Assembly: GCF_003121585.1 (NCBI RefSeq)
Contig: NZ_QEOO01000049.1
Coordinates: 1 to 64,000 of the forward strand
Direction of reading: 5' to 3'
Source of the DNA: Nocardioides speluncae
Lineage (GTDB): Bacteria > Actinomycetota > Actinomycetes > Propionibacteriales > Nocardioidaceae
DNA: 64,000 nt
Each line of letters starts with the position of its first letter. Positions within the stretch are counted from its first letter, which is position 1. Both the position numbers and the translations under genes were made by a program. Shown here one piece after another: positions 1 through 7,884 of the stretch. The notes below the pieces were generated by a model. The model ran no database searches. It was not told the DNA's origin and saw only the letters and a program-made list of their open reading frames with translations.

Positions 1-79
1 CGAACTCAACGACAGGCCCCGCAAACGCCTCGACTACGCTCGCCCCTCAGAGGCCATCCAAGACCTCTTGTTGCGTTGA
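1..79 (+). CDS. IS30-family transposase, C-terminal fragment (enters from left edge)
   Basis: The first 26 codons (reading frame begins at base 2, TGA at 77-79) encode a tail resembling the end of IS30-type DDE transposases: LNDRPRKRL followed by a short Ala/Glu-rich helix. The body of the gene lies outside the window, so intactness cannot be judged. It points to an insertion sequence at or beyond the left edge. A palindromic repeat begins 16 bases downstream, but it also occurs at two places without a transposase, so it need not be the IS end. Confidence 0.6.
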   Translation, partial: ELNDRPRKRLDYARPSEAIQDLLLR

Positions 80-94
80 CCGCCCGAACTCGCC

Positions 95-179
95 CTAGGT
101 ACCTAGTGAATTTGTCCCAGCCCACGCGAAGTTTCCGACGGGGAGGGGCAGTTTCACTAGGTACCTAGTGAAACTGCCC
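95..179. repeat. GGTACC-palindrome/hairpin intergenic repeat, copy A
   Basis: Two palindromes flank a degenerate hairpin. The first is a perfect 12-bp palindrome centred on GGTACC (95-106). The last is a perfect 34-bp palindrome (146-179) with the same core, extended by GTTTCACTA and its complement. The middle (about 107-155) keeps one good arm (TTCCGACGGG). The same layout recurs at 7807-7875 and 46312-46390. It lies between convergent gene ends (transposase on +, ABC transporter on -), where a bidirectional terminator would fit. Confidence 0.75.
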
Positions 180-194
180 GACCTCCCGGGCTGG

Positions 195-1940
195 TTACGA
201 CTTGCCGTGCCAGGAGTCCCAGAGGGCGGCGTACGAGCCACGGGCCTCGACCAGCTCGTCGTGGGAGCCGAACTCGGCGATCTTGCCGTCCTCGACGACC
301 GCGACCCGGTCGGCGTCGTGGGCCGAGAAGAGCCGGTGCGCGATGGCGATCACGGTCCGCCCGGACAGTACGGCGGCCAGCGAGCGCTCGAGATGCCGAG
401 CCGCGCGCGGGTCGATCAGCGAGGTCGCCTCGTCGAGCACCAGCGTGTGCGGGTCGGCCAGCACCAGCCGGGCGAGCGCTACCTGCTGCGCCTGCGCAGC
501 AGTCAGGACCCGGCCGCCCGAGCCGACCACCTCGTCCAGCCCGTCGGGCAGCGCGCGCACCCACTCGTCGGCATCCACCGCCGCGAGCGCCTGCCAGATC
601 GAGTCGTCTCCGGCACCCGGAGGCGCGGCGAGGGCGAGGTTCTCGCGGATGGTGCCGACGAAGACGTGGTGCTCCTGGGTCACCAGGGCGACGTGTCCCC
701 GAAGATCGGAAAGCGGCAGCTCGGTGAGGCCGACGCCGCCGACGGTGACCGAGCCGGCTCGCGGCGGGTGGATGCCGGCGAGCAGCCGCCCGAGTGTCGA
801 CTTCCCGGCACCCGACGGCCCGACCATCGCGATCCGCTCACCCACACCGACATCCAGCGAGACGCCGTGCAGCACGTCGCGCCCCTCGACATACGAGAAC
901 CGCACGTCGTCGGCCGAGAGCTTCTCGTCGAGCGGCTGCGCGCCGGTCGCCTCTCGGTCGTCCGGCACTTGCGCGACGCCGAGCAGGCGGGCCAGTGACG
1001 CCGCGCCCATCTGCAGCTCGTCGAGGATCGCGACCAGCCGGTCGACCGGGTCGATCAGCATCTGCACGTACAGGGTCGCCGCCGTCACCTCGGCCAGCGA
1101 CGCGTCGCCGCGGGTGTAGAGCCAGCCGCCGAACAGCAGCGTGGCCACGGTCGGCAGCAGGTACGAGATTTCCATGGACGGGAAGAAGACCGTCCGCAGG
1201 TGCAGCGTGTAGCGCTCGGCGTCGTACGAGTCCTTGATGTCGTCGTCGATCGCGGTCACCCGCTCACCACCGAGCCCGAGCGCCTCGATGGTGCGGGCAC
1301 CCTCGACGGTCTCGGTGAGCCGGGCGTTGATCTGGGAGTACGTCGCGGACTCGCGCAGGTAGCCGTCCTTGGCGCGCGCGAGGTACCAGCGCAGGCCAAT
1401 CACTAGCGGCGGTACGCCGAGCAGGCACGGCAGCGCTACCCACCAGCCGACCGAAACCGCCGCGGCGAAGGTCAGTACCGCGGTGACCAGCGCGATCGTC
1501 CACTCCGGCAGCGCCCACCGCACCGACCATCCGAGCTGGTCGACATCACGGGAGGTGCGGGTGAGCAGATCGCCGGAGCCGGCCGACTCGACCACTCCGA
1601 CCGGCAGCGCGAGCGTGTTCTCCACGAAGTCCTCGCGCAGCTCGGCCAGCACCTCCTCGCCCAGCGTCTGCGAGACGTAGCGCGCGTAGCGGGTCAGCAC
1701 CGTCTGCAGCAGCAGGAACCCTGCGAGCAGCATGATCACCCGGTCGACGTGGGCTGTGGTGGTGCCCGCCTCGACCGCGCCGACCAGCTCGCCGAGCAGC
1801 CGCGGCGCGGCCAGACCGGCCACCGCGGCGGCGATGTGCAGCGCCAGGGCGCCGTACAGCATCCGCGGGTGCCGGCGCGCGAGGTCGCGCGCGTAGCGGC
1901 GGACCGAACGGCTGTCGGCCACCGGCAGGCTGGTGCTCAT
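195..1940 (-). CDS. ABC exporter subunit, permease-ATPase fusion with intact Walker motifs
   Basis: A 581-residue half-transporter: six-helix type-I exporter membrane domain (about 25-310), then a nucleotide-binding domain. Walker A GPSGAGKST is at 374-382, the Q-loop Gln at 422, Walker B LVLDEATS near 500-507, and the switch His at 535. The signature that should read LSGGQ is degenerate (LTAAQ, 479-483). Its ATG overlaps the stop of the upstream partner gene by 4 bp, so the two are translationally coupled and probably form a heterodimer. Substrate unknown; drug or lipid export is usual for the family. Confidence 0.9.
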   Translation of the reverse strand: MSTSLPVADSRSVRRYARDLARRHPRMLYGALALHIAAAVAGLAAPRLLGELVGAVEAGTTTAHVDRVIMLLAGFLLLQTVLTRYARYVSQTLGEEVLAELREDFVENTLALPVGVVESAGSGDLLTRTSRDVDQLGWSVRWALPEWTIALVTAVLTFAAAVSVGWWVALPCLLGVPPLVIGLRWYLARAKDGYLRESATYSQINARLTETVEGARTIEALGLGGERVTAIDDDIKDSYDAERYTLHLRTVFFPSMEISYLLPTVATLLFGGWLYTRGDASLAEVTAATLYVQMLIDPVDRLVAILDELQMGAASLARLLGVAQVPDDREATGAQPLDEKLSADDVRFSYVEGRDVLHGVSLDVGVGERIAMVGPSGAGKSTLGRLLAGIHPPRAGSVTVGGVGLTELPLSDLRGHVALVTQEHHVFVGTIRENLALAAPPGAGDDSIWQALAAVDADEWVRALPDGLDEVVGSGGRVLTAAQAQQVALARLVLADPHTLVLDEATSLIDPRAARHLERSLAAVLSGRTVIAIAHRLFSAHDADRVAVVEDGKIAEFGSHDELVEARGSYAALWDSWHGKS

Positions 1941-3655
1941 CTCGCCTCCTCGAGCTCGGTCTCACGGGTCACCACGGCGCGGTACGCCGGGTCGCCGGCC
2001 AGCAGGTCGGCATGGCTGCCGGTGGCCGCGATCCGGCCGCCGACCAGGAACGCGACAGTGTCGGCGGCGTCCAGCATCAGCGGGCTGGTGCTGGTGACCA
2101 CGGTGGTCCGGCCGGCCCGGTGCTTCGTCAGCCGGCGCGCGATCCGGGCCTCGGTGTGGGCGTCGACCGCGCTGGTCGGCTCCACCAGAACCAGGATCTC
2201 GGGATCGGTCGCCAGCGCCCTGGCCAGTACCAGCCGCTGCCGCTGGCCACCCGAGAACGACCGGCCGCGCTCGGCGACCTCCGCGTCCAGCCCGTCGGGC
2301 AGCGCTTCGAGCACGTCCTCGGCCGAGGCGGTCTGCAGCGCCGCGTCGAGGTCACCGCCGCCCCGCACGTCGAGGCCGTCGCCCAAGCGGCCGCTGAACA
2401 GGGCGGCTCCGGTGTCGGACACCACGATCCGCCCGCGCACCTCGGTGCGGGTGAGCCGGGGGAGCGGCACGCCGCCCAGGCGGACGTCGTCATCGATCGT
2501 TCCGGCGAACATGCCGAGCCGGTCGGCCAGGTGAGCGGACGCGTCCGGGTCATCCGACACGATCGCGGTGAGCCGCCCAGGCGCCACCCGCAGCCCGGTG
2601 CGCGCGTCGTACAGATCGGAGCCGAGCGGCGGCGACGGCGCCGGGTCGGCTGGATCGACCACGTCGGGCGTGAGCGCGAGCACGCGGCAGACCCGGCGGG
2701 CTGAGATGGTGGCCCGGATCGCCTTGTTGGCGAACTCGGTGAAGGTCCGCAGCGGGATCATCAGGAACGCTGAGTAGCCGTAGAAGGCGACCAGCTCGCC
2801 CGCCGTCATCCGCCCGGACACGGCGTACCGCGCGCCCAGCCAGACCACCAGCACCACGAACACGCCGGGGAGCAGCACCTGCAGCGCGTCCAGCACCGAC
2901 TGCACCTTGGCGACGGCCACGCCCGCGCGGCGGGTGCGCTGCGACTCGCGGCGGTAGCGGTCCAGGAAGACAGACTCGCCACCGATGCCACGGAGCACCC
3001 GCAGGCCGCTGACGATGTCGCTGGCGGTGTTCGACAGGTCGCTCATCAGCTCACGCTGGCGGGCGCCGCGGCGCTGGAGGGGCCGCAACAGTGGGCCGAC
3101 CGCCAGCATCAGGAACGGCACACCGAGGAGTACGACGAGCCCGAGCGCGACCGAGGTCTGCAGCAGGATCGCCGCCACGAGGAAGAACGACGCGATCGCG
3201 CCAGCGAACCTGGCGAGCACGTCCATGATCTGGCCGACGTGGGAAAGGTCGCTGGTGCCGATCGCGACCACTTCACCGGTCGAGACCTTGCGCGGCAAGG
3301 TGCCACCGAGCAGGACCGCATGACGGCCGGTGACCTGCACCAGCCGATAGGCCGCGGTGAGCCAGTTGGTGACCGCGAACCGGTGCCGCATGATGCCGGC
3401 CGCGGCCTGCACCAGGCCGATCGCCAGCATCACGCCGGTCCACTTCAGCAGCTCGTCACCGTCGCGCGCCGCGACACCGTGGTCGATCGCGCGGCCGATC
3501 ACAGCGGGCATCACCGCGAGGGTCGACATCCAGATGATGCCGAAGGTCATGCCCACAACGAGGGTGTGCCACTGTCCCTTCGCCATCCACCACAGGAACC
3601 GGACCGGCGACCTGTGGTCGGCGGTCCCGGGGTTGTCGAGGGGGAGTTTGCGCAC
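1937..3655 (-). CDS. ABC exporter subunit, permease-ATPase fusion with degenerate Walker motifs
   Basis: The 572-residue partner of the next gene: six-helix exporter domain (about 20-320), then an ATPase domain. The P-loop is lost (SDDPDASA near 367-374 replaces GxxGxGKS), Walker B has Val for Asp (LVLVEPTS, about 488-495), and the switch His region reads TSTSP. The signature FSGGQ (467-471) is perfect. Paired with the other subunit this leaves one canonical ATP site and one dead site. The GTG start sits 6 bases after a TAGCGT -10 element (3662-3667, minus strand), suggesting a leaderless operon mRNA. Confidence 0.9.
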   Translation of the reverse strand: MRKLPLDNPGTADHRSPVRFLWWMAKGQWHTLVVGMTFGIIWMSTLAVMPAVIGRAIDHGVAARDGDELLKWTGVMLAIGLVQAAAGIMRHRFAVTNWLTAAYRLVQVTGRHAVLLGGTLPRKVSTGEVVAIGTSDLSHVGQIMDVLARFAGAIASFFLVAAILLQTSVALGLVVLLGVPFLMLAVGPLLRPLQRRGARQRELMSDLSNTASDIVSGLRVLRGIGGESVFLDRYRRESQRTRRAGVAVAKVQSVLDALQVLLPGVFVVLVVWLGARYAVSGRMTAGELVAFYGYSAFLMIPLRTFTEFANKAIRATISARRVCRVLALTPDVVDPADPAPSPPLGSDLYDARTGLRVAPGRLTAIVSDDPDASAHLADRLGMFAGTIDDDVRLGGVPLPRLTRTEVRGRIVVSDTGAALFSGRLGDGLDVRGGGDLDAALQTASAEDVLEALPDGLDAEVAERGRSFSGGQRQRLVLARALATDPEILVLVEPTSAVDAHTEARIARRLTKHRAGRTTVVTSTSPLMLDAADTVAFLVGGRIAATGSHADLLAGDPAYRAVVTRETELEEAR

Positions 3656-3667
3656 CCCTCAACGCTA
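3656..3667 (-). promoter_or_regulatory. leaderless-type -10 element of the ABC exporter operon
   Basis: On the minus strand TAGCGT is followed by six bases and then the GTG start at 3655. A TANNNT hexamer 6-7 bases before a start is the usual signature of leaderless transcription in actinobacteria. No Shine-Dalgarno sequence is present. Confidence 0.45.
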
Positions 3668-3774
3668 CGGAGACAGCCGTGTCTCACTCCACAGGTTTTC
3701 GGGTACGCCGGTTGGGCGCGGTCGGCCCGGCCTCGAACACCTGCGGGCGCTGCGGCGGCGCGTCGCGCGCACGG

Positions 3775-4275
3775 TCAGCCGGGCCGGACGGCCTTCACGT
3801 AGCGGTGGCAGGGCACGGGGACCGGCCCGATCTGGGTGTTCGCCGGATAGTCGAAGGCGCCGCCGTCGGTCCAGCCGCGGCGCTCGTAGAACCGGCGAGC
3901 CCGGGCGTTGCCGGTAGCGACGGCCAGCCAGGCCTCGGCGTGGCCGTTCTGGGCGACCAGCCGCTCGCCCTCGCCGAGGACCACGGTGGCGACGCCGGTT
4001 CCGCGGTGGTCGCGGCCGACGTACACCTGCTCGACCTCGTCGCCCACGACCATCACGAAGCCGGCGATCTCATCGGCTACCTCGGCGACGGTGGTGTGGT
4101 CGAGCGCGGCGGTTACCCGGTCGTCGAACGACTCCCTGGTCCGCACCTCCACCAGCGCCTCCGGCACGTGCCCGACATGGCCGTCGACGAACCCGGCGTA
4201 CCAGAGCTCGGCCAGGGGCGCGACGTCCTCGGGCCGCGCCGGACGAAGTGTCACCGCTGTCTCGTCGCTCGTCAT
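3775..4275 (-). CDS. GNAT-family N-acetyltransferase
   Basis: A 166-residue protein with one GNAT fold: N-terminal strand TLRPARPEDVAPLAELW, acetyl-CoA-binding motif RDHRGTGVA near 98-106, and the late NARARRFYERRGW helix typical of motif B. Substrate cannot be inferred. The start was set at the ATG at 4275 (a much longer frame continues upstream, antisense to the next gene). TACGCT lies six bases before this ATG, a leaderless-type promoter. It is transcribed divergently from the hydrolase at 4324, with 48 bp between the starts. Confidence 0.88.
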   Translation of the reverse strand: MTSDETAVTLRPARPEDVAPLAELWYAGFVDGHVGHVPEALVEVRTRESFDDRVTAALDHTTVAEVADEIAGFVMVVGDEVEQVYVGRDHRGTGVATVVLGEGERLVAQNGHAEAWLAVATGNARARRFYERRGWTDGGAFDYPANTQIGPVPVPCHRYVKAVRPG

Positions 4276-4323
4276 GGCGCCAGCGTACGGACTCGGGCTT
4301 GAGGTGAGCGCTACCGTCGTGGC
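4276..4323. promoter_or_regulatory. divergent leaderless promoters between GNAT and hydrolase genes
   Basis: Minus strand: TACGCT (4282-4287), six bases, then the ATG at 4275. Plus strand: TACCGT (4312-4317), six bases, then the GTG at 4324. Both fit the TANNNT-N6-start rule, so the 48-bp gap probably holds two back-to-back leaderless promoters. Confidence 0.45.
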
Positions 4324-5229
4324 GTGACTCGCGCGGTGGAGTTCGTCAGCGATGGGGTGCGGCTGAGCGGGGTGCTTCGGGTGCCCGACGGCGCCGGGCC
4401 GTTCCCCGGCGTGGTGCTCACCGGACCGCTGTCGGGCGTCAAGGAGCAGGTGGCGGGCCTGTACGCCGAGAAGCTGGCCGCCGCCGGCTTCGCGACGCTC
4501 GCCTTCGACCACCGCAACTTCGGTGCCAGCGCGGGCGAGCCGCGCCAGCACGAGGACCCGCACGGCAAGCTGCACGACCTGCGCGATGCGGTGTCGTTCC
4601 TGCGCTCCCAGCCCGAGGTCGACCGCGACCGGATCGGCTGCGTCGGCGTCTGCCTCGGCGGCGGCTACGCGCTCCGCGCCGCCGCCTTCGACCCGCGGAT
4701 CTGCGCGCTGGCCACGGTCGCCGGCGGCTACAACGACCCGCGCGGCATGCAGGCCGGGATGGGCGACGGCTACCGCTCGCTGCTCACCGCCCAGCTCGAG
4801 GCGACCGAGGACGCCGTCGGTCCGGCGTACCTCAACGCGGTCGACGGCGGCCCGCACGACGGCACCGTCATGCAGGGCGAGGAGCCGGCGGCGTACTACG
4901 GCACCGAGCGGTCGGCCAGCCCCGGCTGGGTCAACCAGCTGACCGCCGCCTCGATCTACGAGCTGGTCACCGTCGACCTCGGCGGCGCCGGCGACTTCAT
5001 CTCGCCGACGCCGTGGCTGATGGTGCACGGCGAGGCCGACGACTACTGCACGCCTGACCAGGCGCGCGCCGCGTTCGCCCGTGCCGGCTCGCCGAAGCGG
5101 GACGTCTGGCTGCCCGCGAAGCTGCACATCGACCTGTACGACGTCCCCGAGTACGTCGGCCCGGCCGTCGCCGAGATCACCACCTGGTTCCGCGAGCACC
5201 TCAGCGGACCGAGCGGGACGACATGGTGA
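4324..5229 (+). CDS. dienelactone-hydrolase-like alpha/beta hydrolase
   Basis: A 301-residue cytoplasmic alpha/beta hydrolase. The nucleophile elbow reads GVCLGG with Cys110 in place of Ser, as in dienelactone hydrolases. A likely acid is Asp239 or Asp240 (HGEADD), and His268 (KLHID) completes a Cys-Asp-His triad. The early FDHRNFGAS segment and the middle cap resemble the broader DLH/X-Pro group, so the substrate is uncertain. GTG start, no signal peptide. The next gene starts 7 bp inside its 3' end. Confidence 0.85.
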   Translation: MTRAVEFVSDGVRLSGVLRVPDGAGPFPGVVLTGPLSGVKEQVAGLYAEKLAAAGFATLAFDHRNFGASAGEPRQHEDPHGKLHDLRDAVSFLRSQPEVDRDRIGCVGVCLGGGYALRAAAFDPRICALATVAGGYNDPRGMQAGMGDGYRSLLTAQLEATEDAVGPAYLNAVDGGPHDGTVMQGEEPAAYYGTERSASPGWVNQLTAASIYELVTVDLGGAGDFISPTPWLMVHGEADDYCTPDQARAAFARAGSPKRDVWLPAKLHIDLYDVPEYVGPAVAEITTWFREHLSGPSGTTW

Positions 5230-6236
5230 ACGTCGACGTGATGTACCACCACTACTGGTTCACCGGCGAGGACGACGTCGACGAGCCAGAGTTCGGGGAT
5301 CTCGGCACGATCTCTGCCGTCGGAGGGCGCGCGGTGGTCAACACCTTCACGGAATCCGGACCGATCAGCCTTCGCGTGCTGGTCGGCGACCACGCGCCCG
5401 GCGTCGAGGAGGAGTCGTGGCAGTCGGAGTGGGAGCGGGTCAGCGAGGTCACGCTCGATGCTCCGGAGTCCCTGCAGGTGTGCAGCTGGGAATACGCGCC
5501 GAGCGATCCGCCCAGCGGTGACGTCGTCAGGGCCGGCCGCCATCATCTGCGCCTACACGCGCGCGGTGAGGCCAAGGTCCGCGACGACGCGTACGTCGCG
5601 ACTGCACTCGAGGAGCACCTCGTGCTGGTCTGGCCCGCGGATGCGCCGTCGCGGCCGGCAGGCGAAGGGCCGCGCTGGGACGAGGTCACCGGAGTCCCGG
5701 TTGTTCCGTACTCCGAGGGCGAGCCGCGGAGCTGGTTCGGTCCGGTCAAGGTGCCGGCCGGCCATTTCGAGCTGCGCTGGCGGGGTTCGGCAGCCGCGCC
5801 TGAGCCGGGGTCGGAGGCCCCGGCCCTGATCCCGGGTACTGGTGTCCTCGGCGTCGCTGTCGGGCTGCGGGGCATCACCGACGTCTCCGTAGAGGTCCGC
5901 GAGCACAGCCCCGGCGACCAGACCTGGCACGCCGACGCGGTCGTGGAGTGCGAGATCGAGGCCGACCGGCCGCTGCGTCTCCTGGATGGCAGCGGACAGC
6001 TGCCGCGCGGAGTGCCGGACCCGCTGACCACGGCGCCCGGACGCTGGGGCGTGCGTCTCTACGCCCGCCATCGCGAGCCCGACTACGGCCAGATCATGCT
6101 GATCTGGCCCTGTGGTGCGCCCACCCGAGACGAGGCCGACCGGGCTCGGTTCGCAGAGGACTCGTCGTACGACGAGCACGAGTGGGGCGATCGCGACAGC
6201 TGGTCCGACGAGATCGACGGGCCTGACGGCTACTGA
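5223..6236 (+). CDS. hypothetical acidic protein with two repeated domains
   Basis: 337 residues, no signal peptide or membrane segment, rich in Asp/Glu and Trp, with an acidic C-terminus. I do not recognise a family. Two halves look like copies of one module: both contain a V-x-V-x-x-H-x-PG start, a stretch of polar beta strands, then G-x-x-x-LRLHARG or GVRLYARHRE, and end LVLVWPADAP or IMLIWPCGAP (about residues 40-150 and 215-305). It overlaps the hydrolase gene by 7 bp, so it is translated from the same message. Confidence 0.75.
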   Translation: MVNVDVMYHHYWFTGEDDVDEPEFGDLGTISAVGGRAVVNTFTESGPISLRVLVGDHAPGVEEESWQSEWERVSEVTLDAPESLQVCSWEYAPSDPPSGDVVRAGRHHLRLHARGEAKVRDDAYVATALEEHLVLVWPADAPSRPAGEGPRWDEVTGVPVVPYSEGEPRSWFGPVKVPAGHFELRWRGSAAAPEPGSEAPALIPGTGVLGVAVGLRGITDVSVEVREHSPGDQTWHADAVVECEIEADRPLRLLDGSGQLPRGVPDPLTTAPGRWGVRLYARHREPDYGQIMLIWPCGAPTRDEADRARFAEDSSYDEHEWGDRDSWSDEIDGPDGY

Positions 6237-6248
6237 CACAGTGGAGCC

Positions 6249-6797
6249 GTGACAGACGTAGCCACCTTGGTCGGCAGCCTGCGCCGCGAGTCGCTGAGCA
6301 TGAAGGTCGCCGAGGCGCTGCACGAGCTGGCGCCGGATGGCCTGAAGCCGCGGTTTGTCGAGATCGGGACGCTGCCGCTCTACAACCAGGACCTCGAGGC
6401 GTCGCCGCCGCCGGAGTGGCGCGCGTTCCGGGAGGAGATCCGGGCCGCGGACGCGGTCCTGTTCGTGACGCCGGAGTACAACCGCTCGGTGCCCGGCGTA
6501 CTCAAGAACGCCATCGACATCGGCTCGCGGCCCAAGCAGACCAGCGCCTGGAAGGGGCGGCCGGCGGGCATCGTCAGCGTCTCACCGGGCGCGATCGGGG
6601 CGTTCGGAGCCAACCATCACCTGCGTCAGTCGCTGGTGTTCCTGGACATGCCCACGATGCAGCAGCCCGAGGCGTACGTCGGCGGCGCGGCGGGCCTGTT
6701 CGACGAGTCCGGGACGCTGGTCAACGATGCGACCCGGGACTTCCTGGCCGCCTACCTGACCGCGTTCGCCGACTGGGTCGCCCGCACCCACCGATAG
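6249..6797 (+). CDS. NADPH-dependent FMN reductase
   Basis: 182 residues, one flavodoxin-like domain. GSLRRES near residues 9-15 is the FMN phosphate loop, and TPEYNRSVPGVLKNAIDI near 75-92 is the hallmark of the SsuE/ChrR/azoreductase group. It should reduce FMN or quinones with NAD(P)H. GTG start preceded by GGAG. The stop abuts, without a gap, the stop of the minus-strand membrane protein gene at 6798. Confidence 0.9.
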   Translation: MTDVATLVGSLRRESLSMKVAEALHELAPDGLKPRFVEIGTLPLYNQDLEASPPPEWRAFREEIRAADAVLFVTPEYNRSVPGVLKNAIDIGSRPKQTSAWKGRPAGIVSVSPGAIGAFGANHHLRQSLVFLDMPTMQQPEAYVGGAAGLFDESGTLVNDATRDFLAAYLTAFADWVARTHR

Positions 6798-7259
6798 CTA
6801 TTCGTCGCCGCCGACGGCGAGCGGCACCACTACCAGCAGCGCCAGCACCGTCAGCAGCATCGAGCCGCCCGCGATGTACGCCGCGGTCCGGTCGACGACG
6901 ACGTCGAAAATCAGGGTGGTGATGCCGACGATCAGCAGCCCGATCGCGGTGAGTACGACGGTCACCAGTCGGTGCGCGGTCAGCACCAACCGCTCCTTGA
7001 CGCCGCGTCCGAACAACCGGCGGTGCACGGCGATTGGGACCATGATCAGCGCGGTGGTGACGCCGGCCAGGATCACCAGCCCGAGGTAGAGCCAGCGCTG
7101 GGCGTCGTCGAGGTCCGAGAACGCCGACTGGAAGGGCAGGGTCAGCAGGAAGCCGGCGATCAGCTGGGCGCCGGTCTGCATCACCCGCATCTCCTGGAGC
7201 AGCTCGTTCCAGTTGCGGTCGAGCCGTTCGTCTTTGGTCTCGCGCCGGTCAGTTGGCAA
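6798..7259 (-). CDS. DUF6328 family membrane protein
   Basis: 153 residues with a polar N-terminus (DERLDRNWNELLQEMR) and four predicted membrane helices (about 32-48, 58-77, 95-117, 127-148), matching the DUF6328 pattern. Function unknown. The only plausible start in frame is a TTG at 7259 that overlaps the last 11 bases of the YbaK-like gene, so expression probably depends on translation of that gene. Confidence 0.75.
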   Translation of the reverse strand: MPTDRRETKDERLDRNWNELLQEMRVMQTGAQLIAGFLLTLPFQSAFSDLDDAQRWLYLGLVILAGVTTALIMVPIAVHRRLFGRGVKERLVLTAHRLVTVVLTAIGLLIVGITTLIFDVVVDRTAAYIAGGSMLLTVLALLVVVPLAVGGDE

Positions 7260-7782
7260 GGCCCTCGACCACCTCGGCCCGAGGCAGCTCGGCGAGCAGC
7301 TTGCCGCGGAGGAACAGCTTGGACCGGCGTACGCCGCTGCCGATGATCGCGAGCTCGATGTCGACCACCCGCGCGTCCACGAGCAGTCGCCACTGCTCCG
7401 GCAGCCCGACCGGCGTGATCCCGCCGTACTCCATCCCGGACTCGGCGACCGCCCGGTCCATCGACAGGAACGACGCCTTGCGCACGCCCAAGGTCTTGCG
7501 GATCAGGTTGTTGACGTCGGCCCGGGTGTCGGCGCGGACGATGCACGCCGCGACCCGCTCCTCCCCGTCCCGCTTGCCGGCCACCACGACGCAGTTGGCG
7601 CTCTGGGTGAGGGTGAAGCCGTACGCCTCGGTCATCGCCGCGGTGTCGGCAAGCTCGGGGTCGATCTCGGCGACCTGCACCTCGGCGGCCTGCGGCCAGT
7701 CGGCCAGGGCCGCGGCGACCGGGGTGGCAACGATCTCGGGATGCTCGAGCGCGGGCAGGTAGGTCAGCTCCATGGTGGCCAT
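7249..7782 (-). CDS. YbaK/ProX-like aminoacyl-tRNA deacylase domain protein
   Basis: About 177 residues, a single YbaK domain: the NCVVVAGKR strand, VRADTRADVNNLIRKTLG, the MEYGGITPVGLP loop and a VVDIELAIIGSG strand. Family members hydrolyse mischarged tRNA in trans, most often Cys or Ala on tRNA-Pro. Which tRNA this one edits is not visible. ATG 7782 was preferred over an upstream GTG (7797) because GAGG is well placed before it; ATG 7773 is also possible. Probably co-transcribed with the DUF6328 gene. Confidence 0.82.
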   Translation of the reverse strand: MATMELTYLPALEHPEIVATPVAAALADWPQAAEVQVAEIDPELADTAAMTEAYGFTLTQSANCVVVAGKRDGEERVAACIVRADTRADVNNLIRKTLGVRKASFLSMDRAVAESGMEYGGITPVGLPEQWRLLVDARVVDIELAIIGSGVRRSKLFLRGKLLAELPRAEVVEGLAN

Positions 7783-7806
7783 TCTGGACCTCGCCACCGC
7801 CCGCTC

Positions 7807-7875
7807 GAAACTGTCCCTGCCCGTCGGATACTTCCGACGGGCAGGGACAGTTTCACAAGGTACCTAGTGAAACTG
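7807..7875. repeat. GGTACC-palindrome/hairpin intergenic repeat, copy B (overlapping hairpins)
   Basis: A perfect 22-bp stem (7807-7828 with 7833-7854) closes a 4-base loop. A second palindrome (7848-7875, centred on GGTACC, one mismatched pair) shares bases 7848-7854 with that stem, so the two hairpins compete for the same arm. The sequence from TTCCGACGGG to GTGAAACTG is nearly identical to copy A. It lies just past the stop of the secreted protease gene and before the YbaK-like gene, consistent with a terminator. Confidence 0.8.
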
Positions 7876-7884
7876 ACCGACAAC

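Noticed and set aside
1..180. Repeat A as the terminal inverted repeat of the IS30 element
   Set aside because: Copies B and C have the same structure with no transposase nearby, so the repeat is not specific to the IS.
3775..5199. 474-codon frame covering GNAT and running antisense through the hydrolase gene
   Set aside because: Only the last 166 codons encode GNAT; the ATG at 4275 has its own -10 element and the upstream part is antisense to a clear gene.
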